Origin: Chitinophaga vietnamensis
GTDB lineage: Bacteria; Bacteroidota; Bacteroidia; Chitinophagales; Chitinophagaceae
NCBI RefSeq assembly: GCF_902167635.1
Contig: NZ_CABHMS010000005.1
Coordinates: 310,001-374,000 of the forward strand
Length of the DNA: 64,000 bases
Reading direction: 5' to 3'
Shown here piece after piece: positions 1 through 8,866 of the stretch; the first letter of the stretch is position 1, and every line of letters begins with the position of its first letter. Made by a program: the position numbers and the translations under genes. The notes below the pieces were generated by a model. The model was not told the origin of the DNA and searched no databases. It saw nothing but the letters and a program-made list of their open reading frames with translations.

Positions 1-22
1 TCAATCAAAGCCGCCAACATGA
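1..22 (+). CDS. 3' tail of a preceding gene (partial)
   Basis: Reading frame 2 is open from the window edge to a TGA at 20-22. That stop overlaps the ATG of the next gene in an ATGA arrangement, which is typical of translational coupling inside an operon. Only about six codons are visible, so the product cannot be named. The existence of this gene is an inference from the overlap alone. Confidence 0.3.
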
Positions 23-891
23 AATCGAAAGTCATTAAAAGCATCTGGCTGCTGCTGATGCTTTGTTTGCCGGCGGCCATATTCGCACAAAACAGGGAAC
101 AACAGCAGGTGGCAGATAGTGCAGAAGCCGCCGCGAACAAAGAGATACAGCAATACATCGATTCTGCCAATCTTCATCCAAGACAATTTCAGGTTGATGA
201 AGCGCAGGACACCGTGCCTGCGGATACAGATGCCGTTGCCGGCAATAATCCCAATTATCAATCTGGTAGCGTATTGCCAGCCTATAACAACCGCCCGGTA
301 TCGGATATTGTTTTGAGGGAATTGAAAGACGATCCACGTTTGCAATATCATCCGGAAGAGAAAAAGGATACCACGCCGGGGTTCTGGACGATGCTCTTCG
401 CCGGTATCTTCCGCTTCATCGCACAAAATATCTTTTTCTTCCGCTGGATCATCATCTTGCTGATAATAGGGCTCATTGCCTACCTCTTGTATGTTTTCCT
501 GAAACGCAATGGCTTGAGCATCTTCCGCAAACCCGTGCTGATAGATGGTGTAGAAGTGGTGCAGGAAGAGGAATTACATCATCCGGCCGAGTACGAAGAG
601 AAGATAAGGGAAGCGGTGCAATCGGGCAATATTCGTCAGGCTACGCGCTGGTGGTATCTCTACACGCTCTTCCTGCTGGCTGGTCGCGAGCTGATCAAAC
701 CGGGCAAAGAAAAAACCAATAACGATTACCTGCGCAGCATGCGTAATACCAGCTACTATAAAGCTTTTGCCATGCTTACGATGGATTATGAATATATCTG
801 GTACGGCGGATTTGAAGTAGGGGAAGATGATTACCGCTTGATCGATCAGCAATTCAGGGATTTTGTAAATCAAATAGGAAAAGCCGCGTGA
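19..891 (+). CDS. DUF4129 domain membrane protein
   Basis: 290 residues. The N-terminus is a signal peptide (positive MKSK, hydrophobic run, cleavage likely after AIFA near residue 24). A low-complexity periplasmic stretch follows, then a membrane segment around residues 133-161. The cytoplasmic C-terminal part carries the DUF4129-like WWYLYTLFLL and YEYIWYGGF signatures. The next three genes are DUF4350, MoxR and DUF58, the usual neighbours of DUF4129 in Bacteroidota. The module is thought to assemble or chaperone a membrane-associated complex, but its substrate is unknown. The stop overlaps the GTG start of the next gene by 4 bp, which indicates co-translation. The frame is open back to the window edge, but the signal peptide supports the ATG at 19. 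Confidence 0.85.
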   Translation: MKSKVIKSIWLLLMLCLPAAIFAQNREQQQVADSAEAAANKEIQQYIDSANLHPRQFQVDEAQDTVPADTDAVAGNNPNYQSGSVLPAYNNRPVSDIVLRELKDDPRLQYHPEEKKDTTPGFWTMLFAGIFRFIAQNIFFFRWIIILLIIGLIAYLLYVFLKRNGLSIFRKPVLIDGVEVVQEEELHHPAEYEEKIREAVQSGNIRQATRWWYLYTLFLLAGRELIKPGKEKTNNDYLRSMRNTSYYKAFAMLTMDYEYIWYGGFEVGEDDYRLIDQQFRDFVNQIGKAA

Positions 892-2144
892 AGTCGAAAT
901 TAGTTTATATCGCCGTAACAATCGGAGCGGTACTGCTCATCCTGCTGGTGATCACCGGCATACGGAGCAATAGCAGTAAAGACCAGACCACCGATATGAA
1001 AAATTCGTCTTTCGCCAGCAAAGACAAAAAAGCCGGTGGCGCCTATGCTGCGGTGAAAATGTTGCCTTCATTGTTTGGCAACCGTCCCGTGCAGATATTG
1101 ACCAAACCGTTCACCCGCTCCTACGACAAGGACGATGAACTGAAACATACCAGCAATGTTTACATCCTGGTGGCCGATGAATTATTCGCCACAGAACAGG
1201 ATGTGGAAGATATGCTGAGCTATGCCATGAATGGCAATGAGCTATTCATCGCCGTGAACAAGCCTGATCCGGTGCTCGCTAAAAAACTGGACCTGAAAGT
1301 AGTAGATGGAGAGAACTTCCAGGATGAGCAGAACAAAGCAGTACAATCTTACTATGATCCCCGTGTTGAGGTCAATGCATATTCCGGCACGCGAGTACCG
1401 TTCAATGCATCTTACCGCTATAACGGGATGGTGAGCGGCAGCTACTTCTCCGGCATGGATAGCACATTCACAACGGTGCTCGGCTCCAACTATAAAGGCA
1501 AACCTAATTTCGTACGCATTGAATATGGCCGTGGCAGGATATTCCTCTTGCTGAACCCTTATACGTTCACCAATTATTTTGTGTTGCATAACAATAATAA
1601 TGAAGCGCTGGCGCATCAATTGTCGTACATGGACCAGGTAGCGGCCAATATTTATTGGGATGATTATTATTCCGCGCAGCATTCGGCCCGCAGTGGCGCC
1701 TTCACCGAGTGGCAGGTGCTTATGCGCTATCCCGCCATGCGCTGGGCATTGTGGCTGATCGTGTTGCTCATGTTGCTGTATGTGATCTTCGAAAGTAAAA
1801 GACGGCAACGCATCATCCCGGATAAACCCGCACTGGCGAATACCTCGCTGGAATTTGTAGATGCGCTCGGGCAATTGTATTATCAACAGCACGATAACTA
1901 CAACCTCGCGCACAAAATGATATTACACCTGTTGGAGTATATCCGTAACCGTTATTATATCAACACCAATGCGCTGAACGAGCAATTCGTGGAAACCTTG
2001 TCCAGAAAGGCTTCCCTGCCAGATAGCGATATCCGCGAACTGCTGGGCATGATCGATCACATTCAGCAGGCAGGTTACGTAAGCGATGAATATCTCCGTG
2101 AATTTTATAAACGCATTCAACTTTTTTATTTAAATACGAAATAA
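888..2144 (+). CDS. DUF4350 domain membrane protein
   Basis: 418 residues, starting with GTG at 888 inside a GTGA overlap with the upstream stop. A membrane segment lies near residues 5-24. A soluble domain follows, with the pattern of a DUF4350/ABC-2-accessory fold: PSLFGNRPVQIL, then the YILVADELF and GRIFLLLNPYTFTN strands. A second membrane segment sits near residues 283-301, and a helical cytoplasmic tail follows. The gene lies between DUF4129 and a MoxR ATPase with a 2-bp gap downstream, so it is part of one operon. The family has no established biochemical activity. Assignment rests on its cluster position and domain architecture. Confidence 0.8.
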   Translation: MKSKLVYIAVTIGAVLLILLVITGIRSNSSKDQTTDMKNSSFASKDKKAGGAYAAVKMLPSLFGNRPVQILTKPFTRSYDKDDELKHTSNVYILVADELFATEQDVEDMLSYAMNGNELFIAVNKPDPVLAKKLDLKVVDGENFQDEQNKAVQSYYDPRVEVNAYSGTRVPFNASYRYNGMVSGSYFSGMDSTFTTVLGSNYKGKPNFVRIEYGRGRIFLLLNPYTFTNYFVLHNNNNEALAHQLSYMDQVAANIYWDDYYSAQHSARSGAFTEWQVLMRYPAMRWALWLIVLLMLLYVIFESKRRQRIIPDKPALANTSLEFVDALGQLYYQQHDNYNLAHKMILHLLEYIRNRYYINTNALNEQFVETLSRKASLPDSDIRELLGMIDHIQQAGYVSDEYLREFYKRIQLFYLNTK

Positions 2145-2146
2145 CA

Positions 2147-3127
2147 ATGGACATCAATACCTTCCAGCCCAGAACTGACTTTTCTGCCTTACATGCCGGT
2201 GTAGAGGCGATCAGGGAGCAAATCGGAAAAGTAATTGTAGGACAGCACCAGATGGTAGACCTGCTCATCGCAGGTTTGCTCACACAGGGTCATGTACTGA
2301 TAGAAGGAGTGCCCGGCGTTGCCAAAACCCTGACAGCCAAGCTGCTGGCCCAGTGCGTGGATGCTAACTTCTCCCGCATCCAGTTCACGCCCGACCTGAT
2401 GCCCGCCGATGTACTGGGCACCTCCGTATTCAATCCGCAAACCCGTGAATTTGAATATAAAAAAGGGCCCGTGTTCAGCAACCTCGTGCTGATCGATGAG
2501 ATCAACCGCGCCCCTGCAAAAACACAATCGGCGCTTTTTGAAGTGATGGAAGAAAGACAGATCACCAACGACGGCGTTACCTACTCGCTGGACCGCCCTT
2601 TTATGGTGATCGCCACCCAGAACCCTATTGAGCAGGAAGGTACTTACCGCCTGCCGGAAGCGCAGCTGGACCGCTTTCTCTTCAAGATAGAAGTGAAATA
2701 TCCTGACCTCCAGGAAGAAGTAGCCGTGCTGCAAAGTATCCACCAGCTGAATGGCGTGACCGATCTCGTGCACATGGCCAGCAAAGTGGTGACCGCCACC
2801 CAGGTGATCGAATACCAGAACCTCGTGCGCCAGGTACGTATCGACGAAAAGCTGCTGCATTATATCGCGTCTATCATCAACGAAACACGTATGAACGCAT
2901 CGCTGTATCTCGGCGCCTCGCCACGTGCTTCCATTGCGGTGATGAACTGCGCCAAAGCCATGGCAGCCATGCGCAACCGCGATTTCGTGATCCCGGATGA
3001 TATCGTGGATATGGTGCCGCATGTGCTCCGCCACCGTATCATGCTCACGCCGGAGCGTGAAATGGAAGGCATCACTACAGATGATGTGATCGCACAGATC
3101 ATCAAGATGATTGAAGTGCCGAGATAA
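2147..3127 (+). CDS. MoxR-family AAA ATPase
   Basis: 326 residues. Walker A is GVPGVAKT, Walker B is LVLIDEINRAP followed by the MoxR hallmark ALFEVMEERQ, and sensor 1 is ATQNPIEQEGTYRLPEAQLDRF. The C-terminal helical lid contains the LGASPRAS sensor-2 region. MoxR ATPases act as chaperone-like remodelling factors for neighbouring von Willebrand or DUF58 proteins, and the next gene is DUF58, so the two probably work together. All nucleotide-binding motifs look intact. It belongs to the operon that starts before position 19. Confidence 0.95.
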   Translation: MDINTFQPRTDFSALHAGVEAIREQIGKVIVGQHQMVDLLIAGLLTQGHVLIEGVPGVAKTLTAKLLAQCVDANFSRIQFTPDLMPADVLGTSVFNPQTREFEYKKGPVFSNLVLIDEINRAPAKTQSALFEVMEERQITNDGVTYSLDRPFMVIATQNPIEQEGTYRLPEAQLDRFLFKIEVKYPDLQEEVAVLQSIHQLNGVTDLVHMASKVVTATQVIEYQNLVRQVRIDEKLLHYIASIINETRMNASLYLGASPRASIAVMNCAKAMAAMRNRDFVIPDDIVDMVPHVLRHRIMLTPEREMEGITTDDVIAQIIKMIEVPR

Positions 3128-3147
3128 TCTGTATAAAAGCGCATAAC

Positions 3148-4500
3148 ATGTCTGCTACCGTAAAAAATAATCTATACCAGATACTCTTCTTCACCAGGCG
3201 GCTGTATTTCGCGCTGGGGGCTAATATCCTGCTGTTTATCTGTGCCTATTTTTTTCCGGCGCTGTATAACGTGGCCCTGATCGCCATTGGCGTGCTGCTG
3301 TTGCTACTCCTGCTGGATATGGCATTGCTGCTTTTGCGCCCCCGGGATATCATTTCGGTGGAACGCAGGATGAGCCCGCGTTTCAGCAATGGCGATGAAA
3401 ACGAAGTACTGGTAGTATTACAGAACCATTATCCATTTCCGCTCGAAGTGTCGATGATCGACGAAGTGCCGTTCCAGTTCCAGCTGCGCGATTTCCTGAT
3501 GGAAGGTCGCGTGGACGCCGGCGCGGAACACATATTCCGTTACGTCCTGCGCCCGGTGGAAAGAGGCACTTACGATTTCGGCTATACGAATATTTTTGTG
3601 AAAAGCGCTTTGGGGTTGATCAGCCGCCGCTTCGTTTTCGATAATGAAAAAACAGTGAGCGTATATCCCAGCTTTTTGCAATTGCGTCATTACACGCTGT
3701 ATTCTTTCATGAACCGCCTCAATGAGCTGGGGGTGCATAAACGCCGTGTAATAGGCCACAGTATGGAGTTTGATCATATCAAGCCTTATACAAAGGGAGA
3801 TGATGTGCGGATGCTCAACTGGAAAGCTACTGCCCGCACTGGTAACCTGATGGTGAATAATTATGTGGAAGAGAAATCGCAGCAGGTATATTGTGTGATC
3901 GATAAAGGCCGCACGATGAAAATGCCTTTCAATGGTATGACCCTGCTGGATTACGCGGTAAACGCTTCGCTGGTGTTCAGCAATGTGGCGTTGAATAAGG
4001 GCGATAAGGCCGGACTGATCACCTTCACGGAAAAACAGGTGGAGATGTTGGCGGCTAACAGCAAAAAAGTACAGTTAAATAATATTCTGGAATCCCTGTA
4101 TTCGCAGCAAACGCAATGGCAGGAGAGCGATTACGAAACGCTGAGCGTACAACTGCGCAGCCGTTTGTCGCAACGTTCTTTGCTGATCCTGTTCACCAAT
4201 TTCGAATCGATGTCGGGCTTGCAGCGGCAATTGCCCTTCCTGCGGCGCCTGGCGCGTTACCACTTGTTGCTGGTGGTGTTCTTTGAAAATACCGAACTGA
4301 AAAAAGTAACGGAAACAACTGCCCGCGATGTAGAGGGCATCTACAAACAAACCATTGCGCAAAAGTTTGCTTACGATAAAAAGCTGATCGTGAAAGAGCT
4401 GGCGAAGTATGGTATCATGTCTTTGTTAACGCCCCCTGAAAACCTCACATTGAATGTGGTGAACAAATACCTGGAGCTGAAGGCGCGGATGTTGATCTGA
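3148..4500 (+). CDS. DUF58 domain protein, MoxR partner
   Basis: 450 residues. Two adjacent N-terminal hydrophobic segments (about residues 18-60) anchor it in the membrane. The central region has the DUF58 signature: FDHIKPYTKGDDVRMLNWKATARTG, here described by its GDD and NWK core. A von Willebrand-like fold follows, with VIDKGRTM, LINFT-like and ILFTNF strands. Members are encoded beside MoxR ATPases and are presumed MoxR clients or adaptors. It is the last gene of the operon. Its stop ends at 4500 and directly abuts the stop of the convergent gene that begins at 4501, with no intergenic base. Confidence 0.88.
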   Translation: MSATVKNNLYQILFFTRRLYFALGANILLFICAYFFPALYNVALIAIGVLLLLLLLDMALLLLRPRDIISVERRMSPRFSNGDENEVLVVLQNHYPFPLEVSMIDEVPFQFQLRDFLMEGRVDAGAEHIFRYVLRPVERGTYDFGYTNIFVKSALGLISRRFVFDNEKTVSVYPSFLQLRHYTLYSFMNRLNELGVHKRRVIGHSMEFDHIKPYTKGDDVRMLNWKATARTGNLMVNNYVEEKSQQVYCVIDKGRTMKMPFNGMTLLDYAVNASLVFSNVALNKGDKAGLITFTEKQVEMLAANSKKVQLNNILESLYSQQTQWQESDYETLSVQLRSRLSQRSLLILFTNFESMSGLQRQLPFLRRLARYHLLLVVFFENTELKKVTETTARDVEGIYKQTIAQKFAYDKKLIVKELAKYGIMSLLTPPENLTLNVVNKYLELKARMLI

Positions 4501-5193
4501 TCAATGTCTGCCCCTGCGGCGGCCCGGGCTTACGCTTTCCATAGGCGGGATATCCTTATCTGGCAATTGTTTCACCGGTATCACCGAACGCAGGTACATA
4601 TTGGGATTAGGCTTGTACCAGGCTTCTACGGTAATCAGCCTGGTGGTATCATTTTTTTCCAACACAAGATTTTGTCCGTTGAGCTGTCCGGCAGAAGTGC
4701 TGAAGCGGATCAACGTGGTATCCAGCGGGAATATCTTTCCGCTGTTGAATTTTCCTTCTACATTGAGATAAAAAGGAATTTCGCGTTTGAGGCTGTCGGT
4801 ATAATGATTGAAGCGGATGCCGATTACGTGCGGCAGGGTGAGTATGGCCTGTAAAGGCTTACCGGCGGCGTTTTCCGGCGTATTCACGGTCAGCAGGATC
4901 TGGTAATGCTGCTGTGCCAGTTGCATGCGGTTGAATACGAGAAAACCATTTTGCAAGTTGCCGTTGGAGGTGGAAACGTCTGCCTGTTTCCATTTGTAGT
5001 CGCCGTGAAGATAGCCGGTGGTAGCGCGGTGCGAGCTATCGCTGTAGGTGAATATCAGTCCGATGGCGGTGCGGTTATACAGTTCTGTAACGGCGGAAGA
5101 ATCGTATACCGCTTTAACGGCTACGATGGTCCGCTGCTGGCTGAATGCCAGCAGCGGCGCCAGTGATATGATCAGCAGCAGCTTTCGTTTCAA
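4501..5193 (-). CDS. secreted protein of unknown function
   Basis: 230 residues. MKRKLLLIISLAPLLAFSQQ is a clear signal peptide. The mature part is rich in beta-strand-type alternation and has no catalytic motif I recognise. The C-terminus is very basic (GRRRGRH). The protein is probably periplasmic or surface exposed. It lies just upstream of ribE on the same strand with a 13-bp gap, but a functional link to riboflavin synthesis is not supported. The stop codon touches that of the convergent DUF58 gene, leaving no room for a terminator between them. Confidence 0.65.
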   Translation of the reverse strand: MKRKLLLIISLAPLLAFSQQRTIVAVKAVYDSSAVTELYNRTAIGLIFTYSDSSHRATTGYLHGDYKWKQADVSTSNGNLQNGFLVFNRMQLAQQHYQILLTVNTPENAAGKPLQAILTLPHVIGIRFNHYTDSLKREIPFYLNVEGKFNSGKIFPLDTTLIRFSTSAGQLNGQNLVLEKNDTTRLITVEAWYKPNPNMYLRSVIPVKQLPDKDIPPMESVSPGRRRGRH

Positions 5194-5206
5194 TATCTGA
5201 AGTGGT

Positions 5207-5797
5207 TTAAGACCTTACTGCCAACTGGCGTGCTACGTATTTCCCGAGGATATCAAATTCCAGGTTCACGCTGTCGCCGGGTTGGATGTACTGGATGTTG
5301 GTATGTTCGTATGTATACGGGATGATGGCCACGGAAAATTCGCTGTTGGTAACGTCGAAGATGGTGAGGCTGATGCCATTGAGGCAGATGGAGCCTTTTT
5401 CTACGAGCAGTCCTGCGAAGGTAGCCGGGTAGCGGAAGCGGAACAGCCAGCTGCCGTCCTGTTCTGCTCTTGAAATGCATTCGCCGGTACTGTCTACATG
5501 GCCTTGCACGAGGTGCCCGTCGATGCGGCCATTGAATACCATGGCTCTTTCGAGGTTCACTTGCTGGCCTGGCGTGAGCTGGCCAAGATTACTTTTTTGT
5601 AATGTTTCGGCTACGGCTACGGTGTCGAAAGTGTCGTGCCCGATGTTGGTAACGGTAAGGCATACACCGTTGTGGGCCACACTCTGATCCACTTTCAATT
5701 CGCCTGCAATGGGCGTCTGTATAGTAATGACCAGGTTACCGCCTTCCTGCCTGGTAGCAATTACTTCTCCTGATGTTTCTATGATTCCTGTGAACAT
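5207..5797 (-). CDS. ribE: riboflavin synthase alpha subunit
   Basis: 196 residues, the normal size. It catalyses dismutation of two 6,7-dimethyl-8-ribityllumazine molecules into riboflavin. It begins with the diagnostic MFTGIIE and contains two tandem lumazine-binding repeats. The first has NGVCLTV and VNLERAM...GHLVQGHVD, the second has NGISLTI and VNLEFDILGKY. No other riboflavin genes are nearby. It is followed on the same strand by the unknown secreted protein. Confidence 0.97.
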   Translation of the reverse strand: MFTGIIETSGEVIATRQEGGNLVITIQTPIAGELKVDQSVAHNGVCLTVTNIGHDTFDTVAVAETLQKSNLGQLTPGQQVNLERAMVFNGRIDGHLVQGHVDSTGECISRAEQDGSWLFRFRYPATFAGLLVEKGSICLNGISLTIFDVTNSEFSVAIIPYTYEHTNIQYIQPGDSVNLEFDILGKYVARQLAVRS

Positions 5798-5817
5798 AAA
5801 GCGAATTTACGGAAATA

Positions 5818-6375
5818 CTAGTTTACTCTCGGCTTCCAGGGTATTTCTTCCACGCCGAGGTGATGGGAAGTCCAGCGGGCAAGCACAAAGAGATAGTCGC
5901 TGAGACGGTTGAGATATTTGATCACCACTGGTTCGATGAACATATCCTGTTCCTGCATACCTACGCAGAGGCGTTCGGTGCGGCGGCATACGCATCTTGC
6001 GATGTGGCAGGTGGATACGGCTACGTGGCCGCCCGGCAGTATGAACGATTTCATGGGCGGCAGTTCGGTGTTCATATCATCGATGCTGCGTTCCAGCAGG
6101 GTAACATCTTCTTCATGCAGGTCGGGTATCTTCATCTTCGTTTCCTTGTCGGGGTCGCAGGCCAGCGCTGCGCCGATGGTGAAGAGGCGGTCCTGAATTT
6201 CTTTCAGCTGCGCTTTTTTCTCCGTGTGGGCGGTATAATCGTTGACGAGACCGATGTAAGAGTTGAGCTCGTCCACGGTGCCATAGGCATCGATACGGAG
6301 ATCACTCTTCGGCACCTTGGTACCGCCTATGAGCGAGGTTTTGCCGCGGTCGCCTGTTTTGGTATATATTTTCAT
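5818..6375 (-). CDS. PduO-type cob(I)alamin adenosyltransferase
   Basis: 185 residues from the ATG at 6373-6375. The frame is open further upstream, but homologues start at MKIYTKTGDRGKTSL, so the longer form was rejected. It transfers the adenosyl group of ATP to cob(I)alamin to make adenosylcobalamin. Visible family motifs are TKTGDRGKTSLIGG (ATP binding), DAYGTVDELNS, ARCVCRRTER and the C-terminal LNRLSDYLFVLAR. It shares its strand with ribE, 20 bp downstream of it, so the two may be cotranscribed. The rejected upstream extension would run into a dispersed repeat. Confidence 0.95.
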   Translation of the reverse strand: MKIYTKTGDRGKTSLIGGTKVPKSDLRIDAYGTVDELNSYIGLVNDYTAHTEKKAQLKEIQDRLFTIGAALACDPDKETKMKIPDLHEEDVTLLERSIDDMNTELPPMKSFILPGGHVAVSTCHIARCVCRRTERLCVGMQEQDMFIEPVVIKYLNRLSDYLFVLARWTSHHLGVEEIPWKPRVN

Positions 6376-6414
6376 AGTGATAAAGTTACGAAGAAGTTTC
6401 TGGAGAGATGACCT

Positions 6415-6593
6415 CGCGCTGCGCGCGTTTTTCACGCAGAGCAGCAGAGAAGCAAAGCAGCAAAGGGCGGGCGAGCCCGCAAGTTTTACCCAATAAAAAG
6501 AGGGCCTTAAAAGCCCTCTCAATGAAATACTTTCATTTATCTTATGTCGCTCTGCTGCTTTGCGCCTCTGCGTGAAAAGCGCGCGCAGCGCGC
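6415..6593. repeat. dispersed inverted-repeat element
   Basis: Two arms of about 45 bp, 6415-6465 and 6549-6593, are near reverse complements. They share the core CACGCAGAG, the GC-rich GCGCTGCGCGCG and CAAAGCAGC. The element fills the gap between the adenosyltransferase and the ABC ATPase and encloses a small terminator hairpin. Similar sequences with a CTCTGCGTGAAAA core are scattered through many bacterial genomes (recollection, not searched here). Confidence 0.75.
6491..6520 (-). terminator. intrinsic terminator of the ABC ATPase / gatC unit
   Basis: A 7-bp stem, AGAGGGC pairing with GCCCTCT, is followed on the minus strand by TTTTTATT. It lies about 90 bp beyond the stop of the leftward ABC ATPase gene, inside the loop of the dispersed repeat. 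Confidence 0.7.
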
Positions 6594-6607
6594 AACTATA
6601 CTTGAAA

Positions 6608-7318
6608 TCAATTCGTTGCTATAACTCTTTTTTCATTGATGCGGTCGGATTCTATTACGCCGTCGCGCAGGCGGATCACGCGCCTGGCATGTTCGGCGAT
6701 ATCTTCTTCGTGGGTAACGAGTACTACGGTATTGCCGGATGCATGTATCTGGCCGAAGATATCCATGATCTCGATAGAAGTTTTGGTATCGAGGTTACCG
6801 GTGGGTTCGTCAGCGAGGATGAGCGCGGGGTCATTTACGAGTGCACGGGCGATGGCTACACGCTGGCACTGGCCACCGGAAAGCTCATTGGGCTTATGGT
6901 CGAAACGGTCTGCCAGTCTTACTTTTTCGAGCATGGCGCGGGCTTTCTCCTCTCTTTCTTTTTTGCCTACGCCGGCATATATCAGCGGGATGGCCACATT
7001 TTCCAGTGCGGTGAGCCTGGGCATCAGGTTAAACTGCTGGAACACAAAACCGATCTCTTTACCGCGAACGGTAGCGAGGGCATTGTCTTCCATCTTGCTC
7101 ACATCATGGCCGCTGAGGATGTAACGTCCGCTGGTAGGGGAGTCCAGGCATCCGAGGATATTCATCAGGGTCGACTTTCCCGAACCGGAAGGCCCCATCA
7201 ATGCTACATATTCGTTCTTGAATATATCCAGGGTTACGCCTTTCAGTACAGGAAGTTCATTTTTTCCGAGATAGTAACTCTTGCGGATGTCCTCGAGATG
7301 AATAACGGACTTTTGCAT
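6608..7318 (-). CDS. ABC transporter ATP-binding protein (LolD/MacB type)
   Basis: 236 residues. Walker A is GPSGSGKST, the Q-loop region is VFQQFNLMP, the signature is [15 protein letters not shown], Walker B is [12 protein letters not shown] and the H-loop is VLVTHEE. The [12 protein letters not shown] context and overall length fit the LolD/MacB/FtsE class. This class powers FtsX-fold permeases in lipoprotein release or peptide and macrolide export. No permease is adjacent. An FtsX-type permease occurs far away at 57.4 kb, but pairing is not implied. gatC lies 6 bp upstream on the same strand. Confidence 0.93.
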   Translation of the reverse strand: MQKSVIHLEDIRKSYYLGKNELPVLKGVTLDIFKNEYVALMGPSGSGKSTLMNILGCLDSPTSGRYILSGHDVSKMEDNALATVRGKEIGFVFQQFNLMPRLTALENVAIPLIYAGVGKKEREEKARAMLEKVRLADRFDHKPNELSGGQCQRVAIARALVNDPALILADEPTGNLDTKTSIEIMDIFGQIHASGNTVVLVTHEEDIAEHARRVIRLRDGVIESDRINEKRVIATN

Positions 7319-7324
7319 GCGGAT

Positions 7325-7615
7325 TTATTTCTTAATGATCTTTGGCACCCTGAAATATTCGTCGTTGGCCGCGGGTGCATTCTGCAAGCCTTCTGCACGG
7401 GTAATGGATGGAACCACCTTGTCTTCTCTGAAAACATTATAGTCTTCCGTCAGATGCAGCAAGGGGCTTACATTAGTGGTATCCAGTTCGTTCAGTTTCT
7501 CCACAAAAGTGATCATCCGTTGCAGGTCGCCACGGATATCATTTCTCTCTTCTTCGCTGAATTCCAGTCTGGATAAATCTGCCAGCTGTTGCACCAGGGC
7601 GTCGTTCACTTCCAT
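7325..7615 (-). CDS. gatC: Asp/Glu-tRNA amidotransferase subunit C
   Basis: 96 residues. GatC stabilises the GatAB enzyme that converts Glu-tRNA(Gln) or Asp-tRNA(Asn) to the amide form. The family pattern VQQLADLSRLEFSEEE, then NVSPLLHLT and LRED-like FREDKV, is clear. An in-frame TTG lies two codons upstream, but the ATG at 7613-7615 gives the usual N-terminus. gatA and gatB are not in the window. It is probably cotranscribed with the downstream ABC ATPase. Confidence 0.93.
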   Translation of the reverse strand: MEVNDALVQQLADLSRLEFSEEERNDIRGDLQRMITFVEKLNELDTTNVSPLLHLTEDYNVFREDKVVPSITRAEGLQNAPAANDEYFRVPKIIKK

Positions 7616-7691
7616 ATTCAAATTAAATCAAAAGATAATAAAATATAAGTGCTAAAATGATATGACCCCAAAATTAGGGATAAACGGCCAA

Positions 7692-7785
7692 TAAGTATTT
7701 GAGGATTTATGGATTTACGGATTTATGGATTTGGGGAATTTGAGGATTGGGAAAGAAATTCCCAAATTCTCAAATTCTCCAATGC
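7692..7785. repeat. AT-rich dispersed hairpin repeat
   Basis: Iterated GGATTTAYGGATTTA-like units are followed by an inverted repeat whose arms are GAATTTGAG...GGGA and TCCC...CTCAAATTC. The same GATTTACGGATTTA and AATTCTCAAAT words occur in the larger element at 52960-53056. It lies directly upstream of trpS and creates a spurious in-frame extension of that gene. Confidence 0.7.
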
Positions 7786-7810
7786 ACAAATCATTAAATT
7801 GCGCCTTGTT

Positions 7811-8815
7811 ATGGCTAAAGAAAAAGAAATTGTGGTGAGCGGCATCCGCCCCACTGGTTATTTACACCTCGGAAACTATTTCGGCGCGATCCGTAATTAC
7901 GTGCGGATGCAGGAAGAATTTAATTGCTACTTTTTTGTGGCCGACTGGCATTCACTGACTACGCATCCCGATCCGAAAGACTTGCAAGGCAACGTGATGC
8001 GCGTATTGGCGGAGAACATTGCCTCTGGCCTCGATCCGGAAAAAGTGTCGCTCTATGTACAAAGTGATATCAAAGAGATTGCAGAGCTCTACCTGCTGAT
8101 GAATAACCTGGCCTACATGGGCGAACTGGAAAAAGTACCCACCTTCAAAGACAAGGTACGCCAGCAGCCCGATAACGTAAACGCCGGTCTGCTTACCTAT
8201 CCTGTACTGATGAGCGTGGATATACTCATACAACGTGCCGTGAAAGTACCTGTGGGCAAGGATCAGGGCCAGCACCTCGAAATGGCGCGCAATTTTGCCC
8301 AGCGCTTCAACCGCCGCTATGGTCAGCTATTCCCCGAACCGGAAGCCTTCAATTATGGCGATAGCCTCGTGCGCATCGCCAGCCTCGATGGTAACGGTAA
8401 AATGAGCAAAAGCGAAAACGAAATGGCCACCATCTACCTCGCGGATGATGATGAAAAGATCAGGAAGAAGATCAGCAAAGCCAAAACCGATAGCGGCAAC
8501 GGCGAACCCGGCGCGCCTATGCCGGAATCTGTCCAGAACCTCATCGAATTGATGAAACTCGTATCCACTGCGGATGTGGTGAAGTTTTACGAAGATGCAT
8601 GGACCAACCAGAACATCCGCTTCGGTGATATGAAAAAACAGCTGGGAGAAGATATGGTGAAATTTATTACGCCTATCCGTGAAAAAGCGGCGGCATTGCA
8701 GCAAGACAAAGACTTCCTGCGCAAGATCATGAAAGCGGGCGCCGAAAAAGCCAGGGCGAATGCGGCACAAACTTTGCAACAGGCCCAAAAACTTATCGGT
8801 ATAAATTACTATTGA
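7811..8815 (+). CDS. trpS: tryptophanyl-tRNA synthetase
   Basis: 334 residues, typical for bacterial TrpRS. This class I enzyme charges tRNA-Trp, and that tRNA gene is in this window at 32.1 kb. The HIGH-type motif is PTGYLHLGNYFGA and the KMSKS motif is KMSKSENEM. The GKDQGQHLEMARNFAQRFN tryptophan-pocket region is visible, shown here by its GKDQ and RNFA core. The ATG at 7811 was chosen because the 34 upstream codons fall in a dispersed repeat and add nothing homologous. Confidence 0.97.
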   Translation: MAKEKEIVVSGIRPTGYLHLGNYFGAIRNYVRMQEEFNCYFFVADWHSLTTHPDPKDLQGNVMRVLAENIASGLDPEKVSLYVQSDIKEIAELYLLMNNLAYMGELEKVPTFKDKVRQQPDNVNAGLLTYPVLMSVDILIQRAVKVPVGKDQGQHLEMARNFAQRFNRRYGQLFPEPEAFNYGDSLVRIASLDGNGKMSKSENEMATIYLADDDEKIRKKISKAKTDSGNGEPGAPMPESVQNLIELMKLVSTADVVKFYEDAWTNQNIRFGDMKKQLGEDMVKFITPIREKAAALQQDKDFLRKIMKAGAEKARANAAQTLQQAQKLIGINYY

Positions 8816-8822
8816 AAAAGTC

Positions 8823-8834
8823 GCGACTAGTCGC
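8823..8834. other. 12-bp perfect palindrome GCGACTAGTCGC
   Basis: The sequence reads identically on both strands and sits between the trpS stop and the kinase start. It could be an operator or part of a small hairpin. No function can be assigned. Confidence 0.5.
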
Positions 8835-8866
8835 TATTTTCAATGCTTACTCCTATCCGCGAACGC

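Noticed and set aside
2189-3034. 281-codon His-rich frame antisense to the MoxR gene
   Set aside because: His richness arises from the reverse complement of common ATG/GTG codons; not a real gene.
6608-7318. Pairing the LolD/MacB-type ATPase with the FtsX permease at 57 kb
   Set aside because: 50 kb apart with no shared regulatory sequence seen; not supportable.
6560-7576. 338-codon plus-strand frame across the ABC ATPase and gatC
   Set aside because: It covers two well-supported minus-strand genes and has no domain.
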